From: Escherichia sp. ESNIH1
Lineage (GTDB): Bacteria; Pseudomonadota; Gammaproteobacteria; Enterobacterales; Enterobacteriaceae
Length of the DNA stretch: 64,000 nt
Direction of reading: 5' to 3'
Assembly: GCA_002918705.1 (NCBI GenBank)
Contig: PQKR01000006.1
Span: 217,994-281,993, forward strand
The notes beneath the pieces were generated by a model that was not told where the DNA came from, did not search any database, and saw nothing but the letters and a program-made list of their open reading frames with translations. The position numbers and the translations under genes are program-made. Within the stretch, counting starts at the first letter, position 1. Each line of letters begins with the position of its first letter. This document shows positions 1 to 8,686 of the stretch, in pieces.

Positions 1-924
1 AGCGTAGAGCACCTTGTCGGCCTTCACCTTCTCAAAGGAGGGCAGCAGAACGTAGATCTTCTCCCACGGCTTCGGCCGCGGCGGCTGAATGACGACGGCT
101 TTTGCTTCGGCTTTTTTGGGTTCAACAGGCTTGTTGTCGGCACACGGCAGATCCTCTCCATACGGATGGGGGATTGGATCGATTTTACCCGGCATATCAA
201 TGATGCGGGAGTCTACCCCGCTCCAGCCCGGCAGCGCCTCTTTGACCATAATGGCGGTGTTGCGCACGTCACGGATGCTGGCCACCGGCTCGCCCTGTGA
301 CAGGCGATGGGCAACCTCAACCAGCGGACGCTCACCGTTGCCGAAGATCAGCATGTCGGCTTTAGAATCCACCAGCACCGAGCGACGCACGGTATCCGAC
401 CAGTAGTCGTAGTGCGCGGTACGGCGCAGGCTCGCCTCAATGCCGCCAAGGATCACCGGCACATCTTTCCACGCCTCTTTACAGCGCTGGGTATAGGCCA
501 GCGTGGCACGATCCGGGCGCTTGCCCGCCACGTTATCCGGCGTATAGGCGTCGTCATGACGCAGCTTACGATCGGCGGTGTAGCGGTTGATCATCGAGTC
601 CATATTGCCCGCGGTGACGCCGAAGAACAGGTTCGGTTTGCCGAGGCGCATAAAGTCCTCTTTGCTGTTCCAGTCCGGCTGGGCAATGATGCCGACGCGG
701 AAGCCCTGCGCCTCCAGCATGCGTCCGCAGATCGCCATGCCGAAGCTCGGGTGATCGACATAGGCATCCCCGGTAACCAGGATGATGTCGCAGCTGTCCC
801 AGCCAAGCTGCTCCATCTCTTCACGTGACATGGGCAAAAACGGCGCGGGGCCGAAACAGGCAGCCCAGTACTGCGGCCATGAGAAGAGGTCACGATCCGG
901 CTGGATCAGGGAGATAGCGCTCAT
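1..924 (-). CDS. ygiQ: YgiQ, radical SAM protein (N-terminal part, cut by window edge)
   Basis: The reverse-strand frame from the ATG at 924 reads [20 protein letters not shown] and continues open to base 1, giving about 308 residues that follow the E. coli YgiQ (UPF0313) N-terminus closely. The visible part is the N-terminal cobalamin-binding-like region. The radical SAM CxxxCxxC cluster lies further downstream in this family, so it is off the window. The molecular function is not established. The gene is transcribed leftwards, with a REP-bearing gap of about 150 bp separating it from ftsP. Family assignment is very secure; the 3' end cannot be described. Confidence 0.95.
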   Translation of the reverse strand, partial: MSAISLIQPDRDLFSWPQYWAACFGPAPFLPMSREEMEQLGWDSCDIILVTGDAYVDHPSFGMAICGRMLEAQGFRVGIIAQPDWNSKEDFMRLGKPNLFFGVTAGNMDSMINRYTADRKLRHDDAYTPDNVAGKRPDRATLAYTQRCKEAWKDVPVILGGIEASLRRTAHYDYWSDTVRRSVLVDSKADMLIFGNGERPLVEVAHRLSQGEPVASIRDVRNTAIMVKEALPGWSGVDSRIIDMPGKIDPIPHPYGEDLPCADNKPVEPKKAEAKAVVIQPPRPKPWEKIYVLLPSFEKVKADKVLYA

Positions 925-1034
925 AATGCTTCCGGGGTGATTAAAAAGAGATCATCAAAGGGCGGCGATTATACGCTTGAACAGTGGGGGAAATGAAGGA
1001 ATTTTGTACGGGATATTTACCCGGCATACAGGTT

Positions 1035-1070
1035 GCGTAGGCCGGGTAAGGCGAAGCCGCCACCCGGCGA
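1035..1070. repeat. REP element
   Basis: Imperfect palindrome of the enterobacterial REP type (gcgtaggccgggtaaggcg ... ccacccggcga) immediately after the ftsP stop codon. Its position suggests mRNA 3'-end protection for ftsP, which is inference. Confidence 0.75.
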
Positions 1071-1071
1071 T

Positions 1072-2484
1072 TTATGGTGCCGGGTTGACCAATAGCTGAC
1101 CGATGGATCCCCGGTCAGACATCTCCAGCGTCTGGCTAAAGTACTGGAACGGGAAGTGCGGCCACGAAGGCTGCCCGTAGTAGACCAGTAGTTCAACCTG
1201 CCCATCTACCCAGACGGTATCCTTCATGCCCCGATCCTCCGGGAACGGCATCGCGCCGTTGACGTTGCGGATCAGGAAGCTGACGCCCTCGATATGGAAC
1301 GACTGCGGCGTGTCGGCACGCACAGTCCAACGCTCCCACGTCCCCTGCTGGGCAGTGATATCGATACGCTTGATATCCCACAGCTGGCCGTTGATCCCCG
1401 GATCGTCGCCGAGGGCAATATCGCGGCTGCGCACCGCCGCACCGCTCATCAGCTCCGTCGGCAGCAGCCGCAGCGGCAGCGTATCGGTCACCAGCGGCAG
1501 CAGTCCGGTGGGACGTAACGTCAGCACCAGGGTGGAGATCAGGATGCTTGATGGCTCAAAGAAGCCACGGATGCGGTCGACAATGCCCGCCGCTTCACCG
1601 CAGGTGATCGACACCTCGTCACCGTTGGTCATATTGACGAGGATTTCACGCCGTTCGCCAGGGGCCAGCGAAAGCTGCTTCACCGACACCGGCGCGGGTA
1701 AAAAGCCCTGGTCGCCGGAGATAACGTGCAGCGCCCGGCCATCGCTCATCTGCAGCTGATAGCGACGGGCGTTAGAGGCGTTCAGCAGGCGCAGGCGTAC
1801 CCAGCCGCGTGACACCTCGACATAGGGGCTCTGTGCGCCGTTAACCAGTAGCGTATCGCCAACGAAGCCGCCGCTGCCCGGCTCGCTGTACTCTGGCGTG
1901 CCGAAGTTATCCAGCCGCTTGTCCTGAATAATGACGGGAAAATCATCTACGCCATAGTGATTGGGGATGGGCAGAGATTTACTCACCTCATCCTCAATTA
2001 ACCACATACCGGCCAGGCCGTTATAGACCTGCTCCGCGGTGCGGTTGGGCGTGTTGGCGTGATACCAGAGCGTCGCCGCGCTCTGGCGGATCGGCAGCAC
2101 CGGCGCCCAGTCAGCGCTGGGGGACATCATTCGCGCCGGGCCGCCGATCAGCGGACCCGGCACCTGCAGGCCGCTGATGTTCATGGCGACGTTCTCTGCC
2201 AGCCGGTTGCTGTAGATCATCTTCACGTCATCGCCGCTCCAGACGCGAATGGTCGGCCCCAGGTAGCGCCCGTTAATGCCCCATACCTGGGCGCGGGTGC
2301 CCGGGGTAAAGGACCAGTGCGCCCGCTGCAGGGTCAGAAACAGCGGCTGCCCACGGCGGGATTCAATAAGCGGCGGCACAGGCAGCGGCTGCTGCTGCCC
2401 GGCGGCGTTGGCCCGTAGCGGAACCGCGCCCACACAAAGCGCAGCGCCGGAGGCCTGGATAAACTGACGCCGACTGAGTGACAT
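1072..2484 (-). CDS. ftsP: Cell division protein FtsP (SufI)
   Basis: A protein of 470 residues, the length of E. coli FtsP. It begins with a twin-arginine signal peptide (SRRQFI at residues 4-9, hydrophobic stretch, then ANA before cleavage), so it is exported folded by Tat to the periplasm. The rest has the multicopper-oxidase cupredoxin fold, but FtsP lacks the copper ligands of true oxidases. In E. coli it is a divisome component that stabilises the septal ring under stress. It lies downstream of plsC on the same strand with a 51-bp gap, the E. coli arrangement (parC-plsC-ftsP). Confidence 0.95.
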   Translation of the reverse strand: MSLSRRQFIQASGAALCVGAVPLRANAAGQQQPLPVPPLIESRRGQPLFLTLQRAHWSFTPGTRAQVWGINGRYLGPTIRVWSGDDVKMIYSNRLAENVAMNISGLQVPGPLIGGPARMMSPSADWAPVLPIRQSAATLWYHANTPNRTAEQVYNGLAGMWLIEDEVSKSLPIPNHYGVDDFPVIIQDKRLDNFGTPEYSEPGSGGFVGDTLLVNGAQSPYVEVSRGWVRLRLLNASNARRYQLQMSDGRALHVISGDQGFLPAPVSVKQLSLAPGERREILVNMTNGDEVSITCGEAAGIVDRIRGFFEPSSILISTLVLTLRPTGLLPLVTDTLPLRLLPTELMSGAAVRSRDIALGDDPGINGQLWDIKRIDITAQQGTWERWTVRADTPQSFHIEGVSFLIRNVNGAMPFPEDRGMKDTVWVDGQVELLVYYGQPSWPHFPFQYFSQTLEMSDRGSIGQLLVNPAP

Positions 2485-2535
2485 ATCTTGCTCCCTGTAA
2501 AACGGACTAAAGCGCGTAAAAAGGTACGGCTACCT

Positions 2536-3273
2536 CTACCGCTTGCCAGCGGCTTCGCGGGCGGCAACTTCGCTATCAAGCTCGGCGATCTTTTCCGCCA
2601 TCAGCGCACGGCAGTGAGTAGCCAGCTCGCGCACCTGATCTTTGCCAAACCGGCTGGTGTCTACCGGCGGCAGCATTTCGACAATCACCAGACCGTTATT
2701 CAGACGGTTAAGGTTAATTTTATTAGAGGTATTCGAAACGCATACCGGAATAATGGGCACGCCAGCAGCGATAGCCGCATGGAACGCGCCGGTCTTAAAC
2801 GGCAGCAGCCCCCGCCCGCGGCTGCGGGTACCTTCCGGGAACATCCAGATAGAGATGTTTCGCTTCTGAATATGCTTGACCACCTGAGCGATGGTCCCGT
2901 GCGCTTTAGCACGGTTATCGCGGTCAATCAGCAGATTACCGGTCAGCCAGTAGAGTTGGCCAAAGAACGGGATCCACAGCAGGCTCTTTTTGCCCACGGT
3001 GACGGTGCGCGGCTGCACAATGCTCGCCGCGGTAACCATATCGTAGTTGTTCTGGTGGTTGCCGATGTAGATCGCATTACCGTACTTTGCCGCATCAGGC
3101 GGCATGCGCAGCTCTACTTTGATACCCATGACCGGCGCCAGACGGCCAAAGAGATGGCCGAAGGTGGCGACGTGTTTTGGATTCCGTGGGCTAAACAGGC
3201 AGTAGATACAGCCAAAGATACAGACCAGGATGCTGTAAATAACAACAATGATTGCGCGTAAAATGAATAGCAT
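2536..3273 (-). CDS. plsC: 1-acylglycerol-3-phosphate O-acyltransferase PlsC
   Basis: PlsC transfers a second acyl chain to lysophosphatidic acid to give phosphatidic acid at the inner membrane. The 245 residues equal E. coli PlsC. An N-terminal hydrophobic segment (about residues 1-27) anchors the protein. The catalytic HX4D motif is seen as NHQNNYD (His73, Asp78) and the glycerol-phosphate binding motif as FPEGTRSRGRG (Glu147-Gly148-Thr149). It is located between parC and ftsP, as in E. coli. Confidence 0.97.
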   Translation of the reverse strand: MLFILRAIIVVIYSILVCIFGCIYCLFSPRNPKHVATFGHLFGRLAPVMGIKVELRMPPDAAKYGNAIYIGNHQNNYDMVTAASIVQPRTVTVGKKSLLWIPFFGQLYWLTGNLLIDRDNRAKAHGTIAQVVKHIQKRNISIWMFPEGTRSRGRGLLPFKTGAFHAAIAAGVPIIPVCVSNTSNKINLNRLNNGLVIVEMLPPVDTSRFGKDQVRELATHCRALMAEKIAELDSEVAAREAAGKR

Positions 3274-3417
3274 AGCTACCTCGAAAGCCTGGACACCCGC
3301 CCATTATAGTGTAGCGGCTGACGGTGCACGGCTTTGTTCCATCGGGTCCGTGAAAAAGCGTATTGTCAATCGTAACCTGCGATTTAACAATGACTTTACG
3401 GGAAATTTTATGGGTAG

Positions 3418-3442
3418 CTCCCCCTTCGGCGGGAAGGGGGAG
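3418..3442 (-). terminator. Strong hairpin between parC and plsC
   Basis: Ten-base-pair perfect stem (ctcccccttc / gaagggggag) with a five-base loop, just downstream of the parC stop. No U-tract follows, so it may act as an mRNA-stabilising or attenuating hairpin rather than an intrinsic terminator. Confidence 0.5.
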
Positions 3443-3455
3443 AAGCACACAGGGA

Positions 3456-5714
3456 TTACTCTTCGCTGTCGCCAGCCGTTGCCCGACGCGGCGAATCGAT
3501 GTCGACCTTGTCGATACGCTGGAGTCCGCGCATCAGCGTCCCGCGACGGCCACGCTCGCCGTGAACCTTCTGCAGCTCTTCCGGGCGCATTTTGATTTTG
3601 CGCTTGCCGGCGTGCAGGGTCAGCGTGCTTTGCGGCGGCAGGATAAAGAGGTGCGCCAGGCTATCCTCTCCCTTCGCCGCTTCGGCTGACGGAATGCTGA
3701 TGATCTTATTGCCTTTACCTTTCGACAGCTGCGGCAGATCGCTAATCGGGAACATCAGCATGCGTCCGGCGGCGGTGATCGCCAGCAGCAGATCGTTATC
3801 GTCAACGATCTCTAGCGGCGGCAACACGTGCGCATTTTCCGGCAGAGTAATCAGCGCTTTACCGGCACGGTTGCGGGCAATCAGATCGTTGAAGGTACAG
3901 ACAAAACCGTAACCCGCGTCGGAGGCCATCAGCAGCTTCTGCTCTTCGCTGGCCATCACCATATGCTCAACGGTGGCACCCGGCGGCAGCGTCAGCTTGC
4001 CGGTCACCGGTTCGCCCTGCCCGCGCGCCGACGGCAGCGTCAGCGGATCGACGGCGTAGCTACGCCCGGTAGTGTCGATAAACACCACCGGCTGGTTGGT
4101 TTTTCCTTTTGCGGATGCTTTCCAGCTATCGCCTGCTTTGTAGCTCAGGCCCTGGGCATCGATATCATGACCTTTGGCGCTGCGCACCCAGCCCATCTGC
4201 GACAGCACGATAGTCACCGGCTCGGACGGCAGCATGTCATGCTCGCTCATCGCCTTCGCCTCTTCACGCTCGTGCAGCGGTGAACGGCGATCGTCGCCGA
4301 ACGCGTCGGCATCGGCCTGCAGCTCTTTCTTCAGCAGGGTGCTCATTTTGCGCTCGGAGGCCAGCGTGCTCTGCAAACGGTCGCGCTCTTTTTCCAGCTC
4401 GCTCTGCTCGCCGCGGATCTTCATCTCTTCCAGCTTGGCAAGGTGGCGCAGCTTCAGCTCCAGGATCGCTTCAGCCTGGGTTTCACTGATGCCAAAACGC
4501 GACATCAACACCGGCTTAGGTTCATCTTCACCGCGGATGATCTCAATCACCTCGTCGATGTTAAGGAACGCCACCAGCAAACCTTCAAGGATGTGCAGGC
4601 GCTTGAGCACCTTCTCCAGGCGATGGTTCAGGCGGCGGCGCACGGTATCGCGGCGGAACGCCAGCCACTCGGTGAGGATCTCCAGCAGGTTTTTCACCGC
4701 TGGACGTCCGTCGAGGCCGATCATGTTCAGGTTGATACGGTAGCTCTTCTCCAGATCGGTGGTGGCGAACAGGTGGTTCATCACCTGATCCATATCCACC
4801 CGGTTAGAGCGCGGCACAACCACCAGACGGGTCGGGTTTTCGTGATCCGACTCGTCACGCAGATCGTCCACCATCGGCAGCTTTTTATTACGCATCTGGG
4901 CCGCGATCTGCTCCAGCACGCGCGCCCCGGAAACCTGGTGCGGCAGGGCGGTAATGACCACCGCGCCATCCTCTTTTTTCCACACCGCACGCATGCGCAC
5001 CGAGCCGCGGCCGTTCTGGTAAATTTTGCGGATTTCCGCCCGAGAGGTAATGATCTCCGCCTCGGTCGGGTAGTCCGGCCCCTGGACAATATCCAGCAGC
5101 TGATCGAGCGTGGTCTTCGGCTGGTCGATCAGGGCGATGGCCGCCTGGGCCACTTCGCGCAGGTTATGCGGCGGAATATCCGTCGCCATGCCAACGGCGA
5201 TCCCGGTGGTACCGTTCAGCAGAATGTTTGGCAGGCGGGCAGGCAGCATTTTCGGCTCCTGCAGCGTGCCGTCAAAGTTAGGCACCCACTCAACCGTGCC
5301 CTGCCCCAGCTCGCCCAGCAGCAGCTCGGCATATTTGGAGAGGCGCGACTCGGTGTAACGCATCGCCGCGAAGGATTTCGGATCGTCCGGCGCCCCCCAG
5401 TTCCCCTGGCCGTCAACCAGTGGATAGCGGTAGGAGAACGGCTGGGCCATCAGCACCATTGCTTCGTAGCAGGCGCTGTCGCCGTGGGGATGGTATTTAC
5501 CCAGCACGTCGCCCACGGTACGGGCCGATTTTTTAAACTTCGCGCTGGCGTTGAGGCCCAGTTCAGACATGGCGTACACGATACGCCGCTGCACCGGCTT
5601 CAGGCCATCGCCAATAAACGGCAACGCGCGGTCCATGATGACGTACATGGAGTAGTTTAGGTAGGCGTTTTCAGTGAATTCATGTAGCGCGAGGCGCTCT
5701 GCCATATCGCTCAT
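3456..5714 (-). CDS. parC: DNA topoisomerase IV subunit A ParC
   Basis: The A subunit of topoisomerase IV, which decatenates daughter chromosomes together with ParE. The start is the ATG at 5714 ([13 protein letters not shown]), matching E. coli and giving 752 residues; a frame extension upstream is not supported. The catalytic tyrosine is Tyr120 (AAMRYTES). The quinolone-resistance region reads [10 protein letters not shown] with Ser80 and Glu84, the wild-type residues, so no classical ParC resistance substitution is present at these two sites. The C-terminal beta-pinwheel DNA-wrapping domain is present. In E. coli several small genes separate parC from ygiW; here ygiW is the immediate upstream neighbour. 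Confidence 0.98.
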   Translation of the reverse strand: MSDMAERLALHEFTENAYLNYSMYVIMDRALPFIGDGLKPVQRRIVYAMSELGLNASAKFKKSARTVGDVLGKYHPHGDSACYEAMVLMAQPFSYRYPLVDGQGNWGAPDDPKSFAAMRYTESRLSKYAELLLGELGQGTVEWVPNFDGTLQEPKMLPARLPNILLNGTTGIAVGMATDIPPHNLREVAQAAIALIDQPKTTLDQLLDIVQGPDYPTEAEIITSRAEIRKIYQNGRGSVRMRAVWKKEDGAVVITALPHQVSGARVLEQIAAQMRNKKLPMVDDLRDESDHENPTRLVVVPRSNRVDMDQVMNHLFATTDLEKSYRINLNMIGLDGRPAVKNLLEILTEWLAFRRDTVRRRLNHRLEKVLKRLHILEGLLVAFLNIDEVIEIIRGEDEPKPVLMSRFGISETQAEAILELKLRHLAKLEEMKIRGEQSELEKERDRLQSTLASERKMSTLLKKELQADADAFGDDRRSPLHEREEAKAMSEHDMLPSEPVTIVLSQMGWVRSAKGHDIDAQGLSYKAGDSWKASAKGKTNQPVVFIDTTGRSYAVDPLTLPSARGQGEPVTGKLTLPPGATVEHMVMASEEQKLLMASDAGYGFVCTFNDLIARNRAGKALITLPENAHVLPPLEIVDDNDLLLAITAAGRMLMFPISDLPQLSKGKGNKIISIPSAEAAKGEDSLAHLFILPPQSTLTLHAGKRKIKMRPEELQKVHGERGRRGTLMRGLQRIDKVDIDSPRRATAGDSEE

Positions 5715-5800
5715 TACGTGTGATTCCTCAGCGTTTGCACCCAATTATTCAGGGGCAATATTGCCGCAGATTTTACCTTATCTGCCCTCCTGAGTCACAA

Positions 5801-5823
5801 GAAAAAGGCCGGATAACCGGCCC
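5801..5823 (-). terminator. Rho-independent terminator of ygiW
   Basis: On the reverse strand the hairpin GGCCGGTTATCCGGCC is followed by TTTTTC, directly after the ygiW stop codon. Good intrinsic terminator for ygiW. Confidence 0.85.
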
Positions 5824-5832
5824 TTCGGGGAT

Positions 5833-6240
5833 TTACTTGGCGAGCTTGGTGATTTGCTTCACCTCGATCTCAAACTCGTTCCAGTCCTTGTCAACTTTAC
5901 CCTGAATTTCAACCTGATCCTGCGGGGTCACGTTCTGGCCGTTCCAGCGTTTTTGCTCAATTTCCACGTTTACCGTACCGCTGGCATCGCGGAAAACGTA
6001 GCGATCGTCAGAGAGGCGCTCGGTGATGTTACCCCGCAACTTCACCCAGCTGTCGTCTTGCAGATCTTTTGCCTTCGCTGCTGTGGTCGGGCTTACGCTG
6101 TTATCCACGAATCCACCCTGCTGAGTCTGGTTTTGCGTCTGGGTTTGCGTGGCCGATGGCCCGCTGAAGCCCCCCTCGGCGGCGAAAACGGGAGCGGAGG
6201 CCATCATAGCGATGGCGGCAATAGCAGCTAATTTTTTCAT
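5833..6240 (-). CDS. ygiW: YgiW/YdeI-family periplasmic stress-tolerance protein (BOF domain)
   Basis: A small periplasmic protein of 135 residues. The start is the ATG at 6240, preceded by AAAGGGAGA at suitable spacing; an upstream ATG in frame lacks this. A Sec signal peptide (MKKLAAIAAIAMMASAPVFA) precedes a Gln-rich linker and the bacterial OB-fold (BOF) domain, with the family signature WVKLRGNI...DDRYVFRDASGTVNVEI. In E. coli YgiW protects against peroxide, cadmium and acid stress and lies just upstream of qseBC. Here the divergent neighbour is mdaB and qseBC is missing. Confidence 0.9.
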   Translation of the reverse strand: MKKLAAIAAIAMMASAPVFAAEGGFSGPSATQTQTQNQTQQGGFVDNSVSPTTAAKAKDLQDDSWVKLRGNITERLSDDRYVFRDASGTVNVEIEQKRWNGQNVTPQDQVEIQGKVDKDWNEFEIEVKQITKLAK

Positions 6241-6456
6241 CGTGTATCTCCCTTTCATCTTGTTTCGTTATCCCTTAACAGGGTAGAGCGAAATGCATGG
6301 CTGGCAGAAAAATTTAACCTTTTTTACCCTGGGTGACGCTGGATGCAGCCGTCATTATTGCTATAGATGCAAAAGTCTTTGCACATTTTGCTCATTTTTC
6401 TCTCTAGTACCGGCCATTACAATAGTCGGCAAATTCGTTTTCTAACGGGACAAATA

Positions 6457-7038
6457 ATGAGCAACATCTTAATTATCAACGGCGCTAAAAAATTCGGCCA
6501 CTCTAACGGCCAGCTGAATGACACCATGACCGATGTCGCCGCCAGCTTCCTGCGCGACAGCGGCCACGATGTGAAAGTGGTCCGCACCGACGGCGACTAC
6601 GATGTGAAAGAGGAAGTACAGAACTTCCTGTGGGCCGACACCGTAATCTGGCAGATGCCGGGCTGGTGGATGGGCGCACCGTGGACGGTGAAAAAGTACA
6701 TTGATGACGTCTTTACCGAAGGTCACGGCTCCCTGTATGCCAGCGATGGCCGTACCCGCTCCGACGATGCGAAAAAATATGGTTCCGGCGGCCTGATTCA
6801 GGGCAAAACCTACATGCTGTCGCTGACCTGGAACGCACCGCTGGAGGCCTTCACCGACAAAGAGCAGTTCTTCCACGGCGTGGGCGTTGATGGCGTTTAT
6901 CTGCCGTTTCACAAGGCGAATCAGTTCCTTGGAATGGACGCGCTGCCGACCTTTATCGCTAACGACGTGATTAAAATGCCGGACGTGCCTCGCTATACCG
7001 CAGAATATCGCAAGCATCTTGCGGAAATTTTTGCTTAA
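6457..7038 (+). CDS. mdaB: NADPH:quinone reductase MdaB
   Basis: FAD-dependent flavodoxin-fold quinone oxidoreductase of 193 residues, the same length as E. coli MdaB. The start chosen is ATG 6457 (MSNILIINGAKKFGHSNGQL). An upstream in-frame ATG would add 30 residues with no family support. The motif QMPGWWMGAPWTVKKYIDDV is characteristic of the family. MdaB reduces quinones by two electrons and is paired with YgiN, the next gene 30 bp downstream, in a proposed quinone redox cycle. Both are probably one operon ending at a GC-rich hairpin near 7385. Confidence 0.96.
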   Translation: MSNILIINGAKKFGHSNGQLNDTMTDVAASFLRDSGHDVKVVRTDGDYDVKEEVQNFLWADTVIWQMPGWWMGAPWTVKKYIDDVFTEGHGSLYASDGRTRSDDAKKYGSGGLIQGKTYMLSLTWNAPLEAFTDKEQFFHGVGVDGVYLPFHKANQFLGMDALPTFIANDVIKMPDVPRYTAEYRKHLAEIFA

Positions 7039-7068
7039 CTGTCAGACGGTACAAAGAAGGAGTTGACC

Positions 7069-7383
7069 ATGTTGACAGTGATTGCAGAGATTCGCACCCG
7101 TCCGGGCCAGCATCATCGCCAGGCCGTGCTGGACGAGTTTGCGAAAATTATCCCAACCGTATTAGAGGAAGCGGGCTGCCACGGCTATGCGCCGATGGTA
7201 GACACCGCCGCTAACGTGAGCTTTCAGGCTACTAACCCGGACTCAATCGTGATGGTGGAGCAGTGGGAGACCGTGGCCCACCTTGAAGCGCACCTGCAAA
7301 CCCCGCACATGAAAGCGTGGGGCGAGGCGGTAAAAAGCGACGTGTTAGAAACCCATATCCGCATTCTGGAGCAAGGGGTTTAA
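7069..7383 (+). CDS. ygiN: Quinol monooxygenase YgiN (ABM domain)
   Basis: The protein has 104 residues from the ATG at 7069 (MLTVIAEIRTRPGQHHRQAV), with AAGAAGGAG upstream as the ribosome-binding site. The ABM fold (antibiotic biosynthesis monooxygenase-like dimeric alpha-beta barrel) fills the whole protein. In E. coli YgiN oxidises menadiol to menadione and works with MdaB. Sequence and gene order agree with E. coli; the next E. coli gene, parE, is displaced here by an island of about 6 kb. Confidence 0.95.
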   Translation: MLTVIAEIRTRPGQHHRQAVLDEFAKIIPTVLEEAGCHGYAPMVDTAANVSFQATNPDSIVMVEQWETVAHLEAHLQTPHMKAWGEAVKSDVLETHIRILEQGV

Positions 7384-7384
7384 T

Positions 7385-7409
7385 CATGCGGGGGCCAGGC
7401 CCCCGCATG
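7385..7409 (+). terminator. Perfect hairpin after ygiN
   Basis: The palindrome catgcgggggcc-a-ggcccccgcatg starts two bases after the ygiN stop. There is only a weak T-rich tail (tgttata), so termination efficiency is uncertain. Confidence 0.6.
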
Positions 7410-7414
7410 TTATA

Positions 7415-7450
7415 CGACGTAGGCCCGGTAAGCGCAGCGCCACCGGGCGT
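7415..7450. repeat. REP element at the left edge of the accessory island
   Basis: Typical REP palindrome (gtaggcccggtaagcgcagcgccaccgggcg) between the convergent ygiN and GH88 genes. It is nearly identical to the REPs at 21731 and in the 24999 array. Confidence 0.8.
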
Positions 7451-7466
7451 TTACCACCCGTACCCG

Positions 7467-8654
7467 TTACCAGTAGAGCTTCCAGCTCTGGCTAAACCGC
7501 ACCAGCGCCTCGACGTAGAAGTAATCCCCCCAGCTGGCACACTCATCCACGCCCTTGTTACTGGCGAGATGGTACACCGAGTGCTTCAACAGCCCGTTGC
7601 CGGGTTCGTTAATGCCCATCAGATAGTGCTTATTCAGCGACGACATAATGTGCATCGCCCACTGCTGATAGCGGGCGCGATCGGGATCGCTTACCGGAAG
7701 CTGTTTAACCAGCTCCAGCAAGCCACACACGGCAATGGCGGCGGACGAGGAGTCCCGCAGCGCGTCGCTGCCGACCAGCGCCAGATCCCAGTGGCAGACG
7801 CCATCCTCTGGCAGGCGGTTAAGGAAGTAGTTCGCCAGCCTTTTTGACAGCGCCACCATCGTTTTATCGCCAGTGTAGAGGTAGCTCAGCAGGAAGCCAT
7901 AGATACCCCACGCCTGCCCTCGCGACCAGCATGAATCATCGGCATAGCCCTGCTGGGTATTGCCGTAGCGCGGCGCGCCGGTCTGCACATCCATGTAGTA
8001 GGTGTGGAAGGTCGATGCATCGTCGCGGATCAGATATTCCGCCGCCTGCTGAACGTGGGCCTTTGCCGCCTCGGCAAAGCGCGGATCGCCGGTCTGCTCG
8101 CTGGCCCAGTAGAGCAGCGGCAGGTTCATATTGCAGTCGATGATCATCCTTCCCGCCTGCTGCGGATCGCTAAGATCGCCCCACGCCTGGATGATCTGCG
8201 CCTTTTGATGGAAGCGTTCCAGCAGCGCCTCAGCGGCCTGAAGCGCAAAGCCACGTGCGTCTCGGTTGCCGGTCAAGCGCCAGGCCGCCACGCAGGAGAG
8301 CGTATAGAGAAAACCGAGATCGTGAGTGTTGGTATCCTGGCGTCCGGCAATGCGCAGCCCGAAAGAGCGCACGTGCTTCTCCGCCAGCGTGCGATATGAC
8401 GCGTCGCCGCTCATTTCCCACGCCAGCCACAGCTGGCCGGTCCAGAAGCTGGTGGTCCACTCCACGTTATCGGTGAGCGGGTAGTAGCCTTTGACGCAGG
8501 TTTCGGCTGGAAACTTTTCACCGAACTCCGTTAAATGACGGCTTATCAGTTCGAGGGTCTGATGACGGGCGGTAACCAGCTCATCCTGAAAGGCGTGCTC
8601 ATCCACCGGCGCGGGTACCGCTCCCAGACGCTCCTCAACGATACGATTTAACAT
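7467..8654 (-). CDS. GH88-type unsaturated glucuronyl hydrolase
   Basis: A cytoplasmic glycoside hydrolase of 395 residues with an (alpha/alpha)6 barrel, and no signal peptide. GH88/UGL enzymes remove 4,5-unsaturated uronic acid from oligosaccharides left by polysaccharide lyases. The two catalytic aspartates fit Asp112 (THDLGFLYT) and Asp173 (IIDCNMNLPLL), followed by SRGQAWGIYGF and DSSSAAIA. GH105 (unsaturated rhamnogalacturonyl hydrolase) is the main alternative, but the motifs fit GH88 better. It lies 32 bp downstream of the transporter gene in an operon with the DUF2264 gene. The substrate could be glycosaminoglycan or other uronate-containing oligosaccharides; I infer only the class. 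Confidence 0.85.
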   Translation of the reverse strand: MLNRIVEERLGAVPAPVDEHAFQDELVTARHQTLELISRHLTEFGEKFPAETCVKGYYPLTDNVEWTTSFWTGQLWLAWEMSGDASYRTLAEKHVRSFGLRIAGRQDTNTHDLGFLYTLSCVAAWRLTGNRDARGFALQAAEALLERFHQKAQIIQAWGDLSDPQQAGRMIIDCNMNLPLLYWASEQTGDPRFAEAAKAHVQQAAEYLIRDDASTFHTYYMDVQTGAPRYGNTQQGYADDSCWSRGQAWGIYGFLLSYLYTGDKTMVALSKRLANYFLNRLPEDGVCHWDLALVGSDALRDSSSAAIAVCGLLELVKQLPVSDPDRARYQQWAMHIMSSLNKHYLMGINEPGNGLLKHSVYHLASNKGVDECASWGDYFYVEALVRFSQSWKLYW

Positions 8655-8686
8655 ATTCCGGTCCTTCTTTTTAATGAATAAATGAT

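Noticed and set aside
4443..5660. Open frame of 405 codons on the + strand
   Set aside because: Antisense shadow of parC, with biased composition and no plausible ribosome-binding site.
3456..5714. Quinolone resistance mutation in ParC
   Set aside because: Ser80 and Glu84 are both wild type in this sequence.
7467..8654. GH105 rhamnogalacturonyl hydrolase
   Set aside because: The THDLGF and IIDCNMNLPLL motifs and the length fit GH88 better; GH105 remains possible for the substrate class but is not my first choice.
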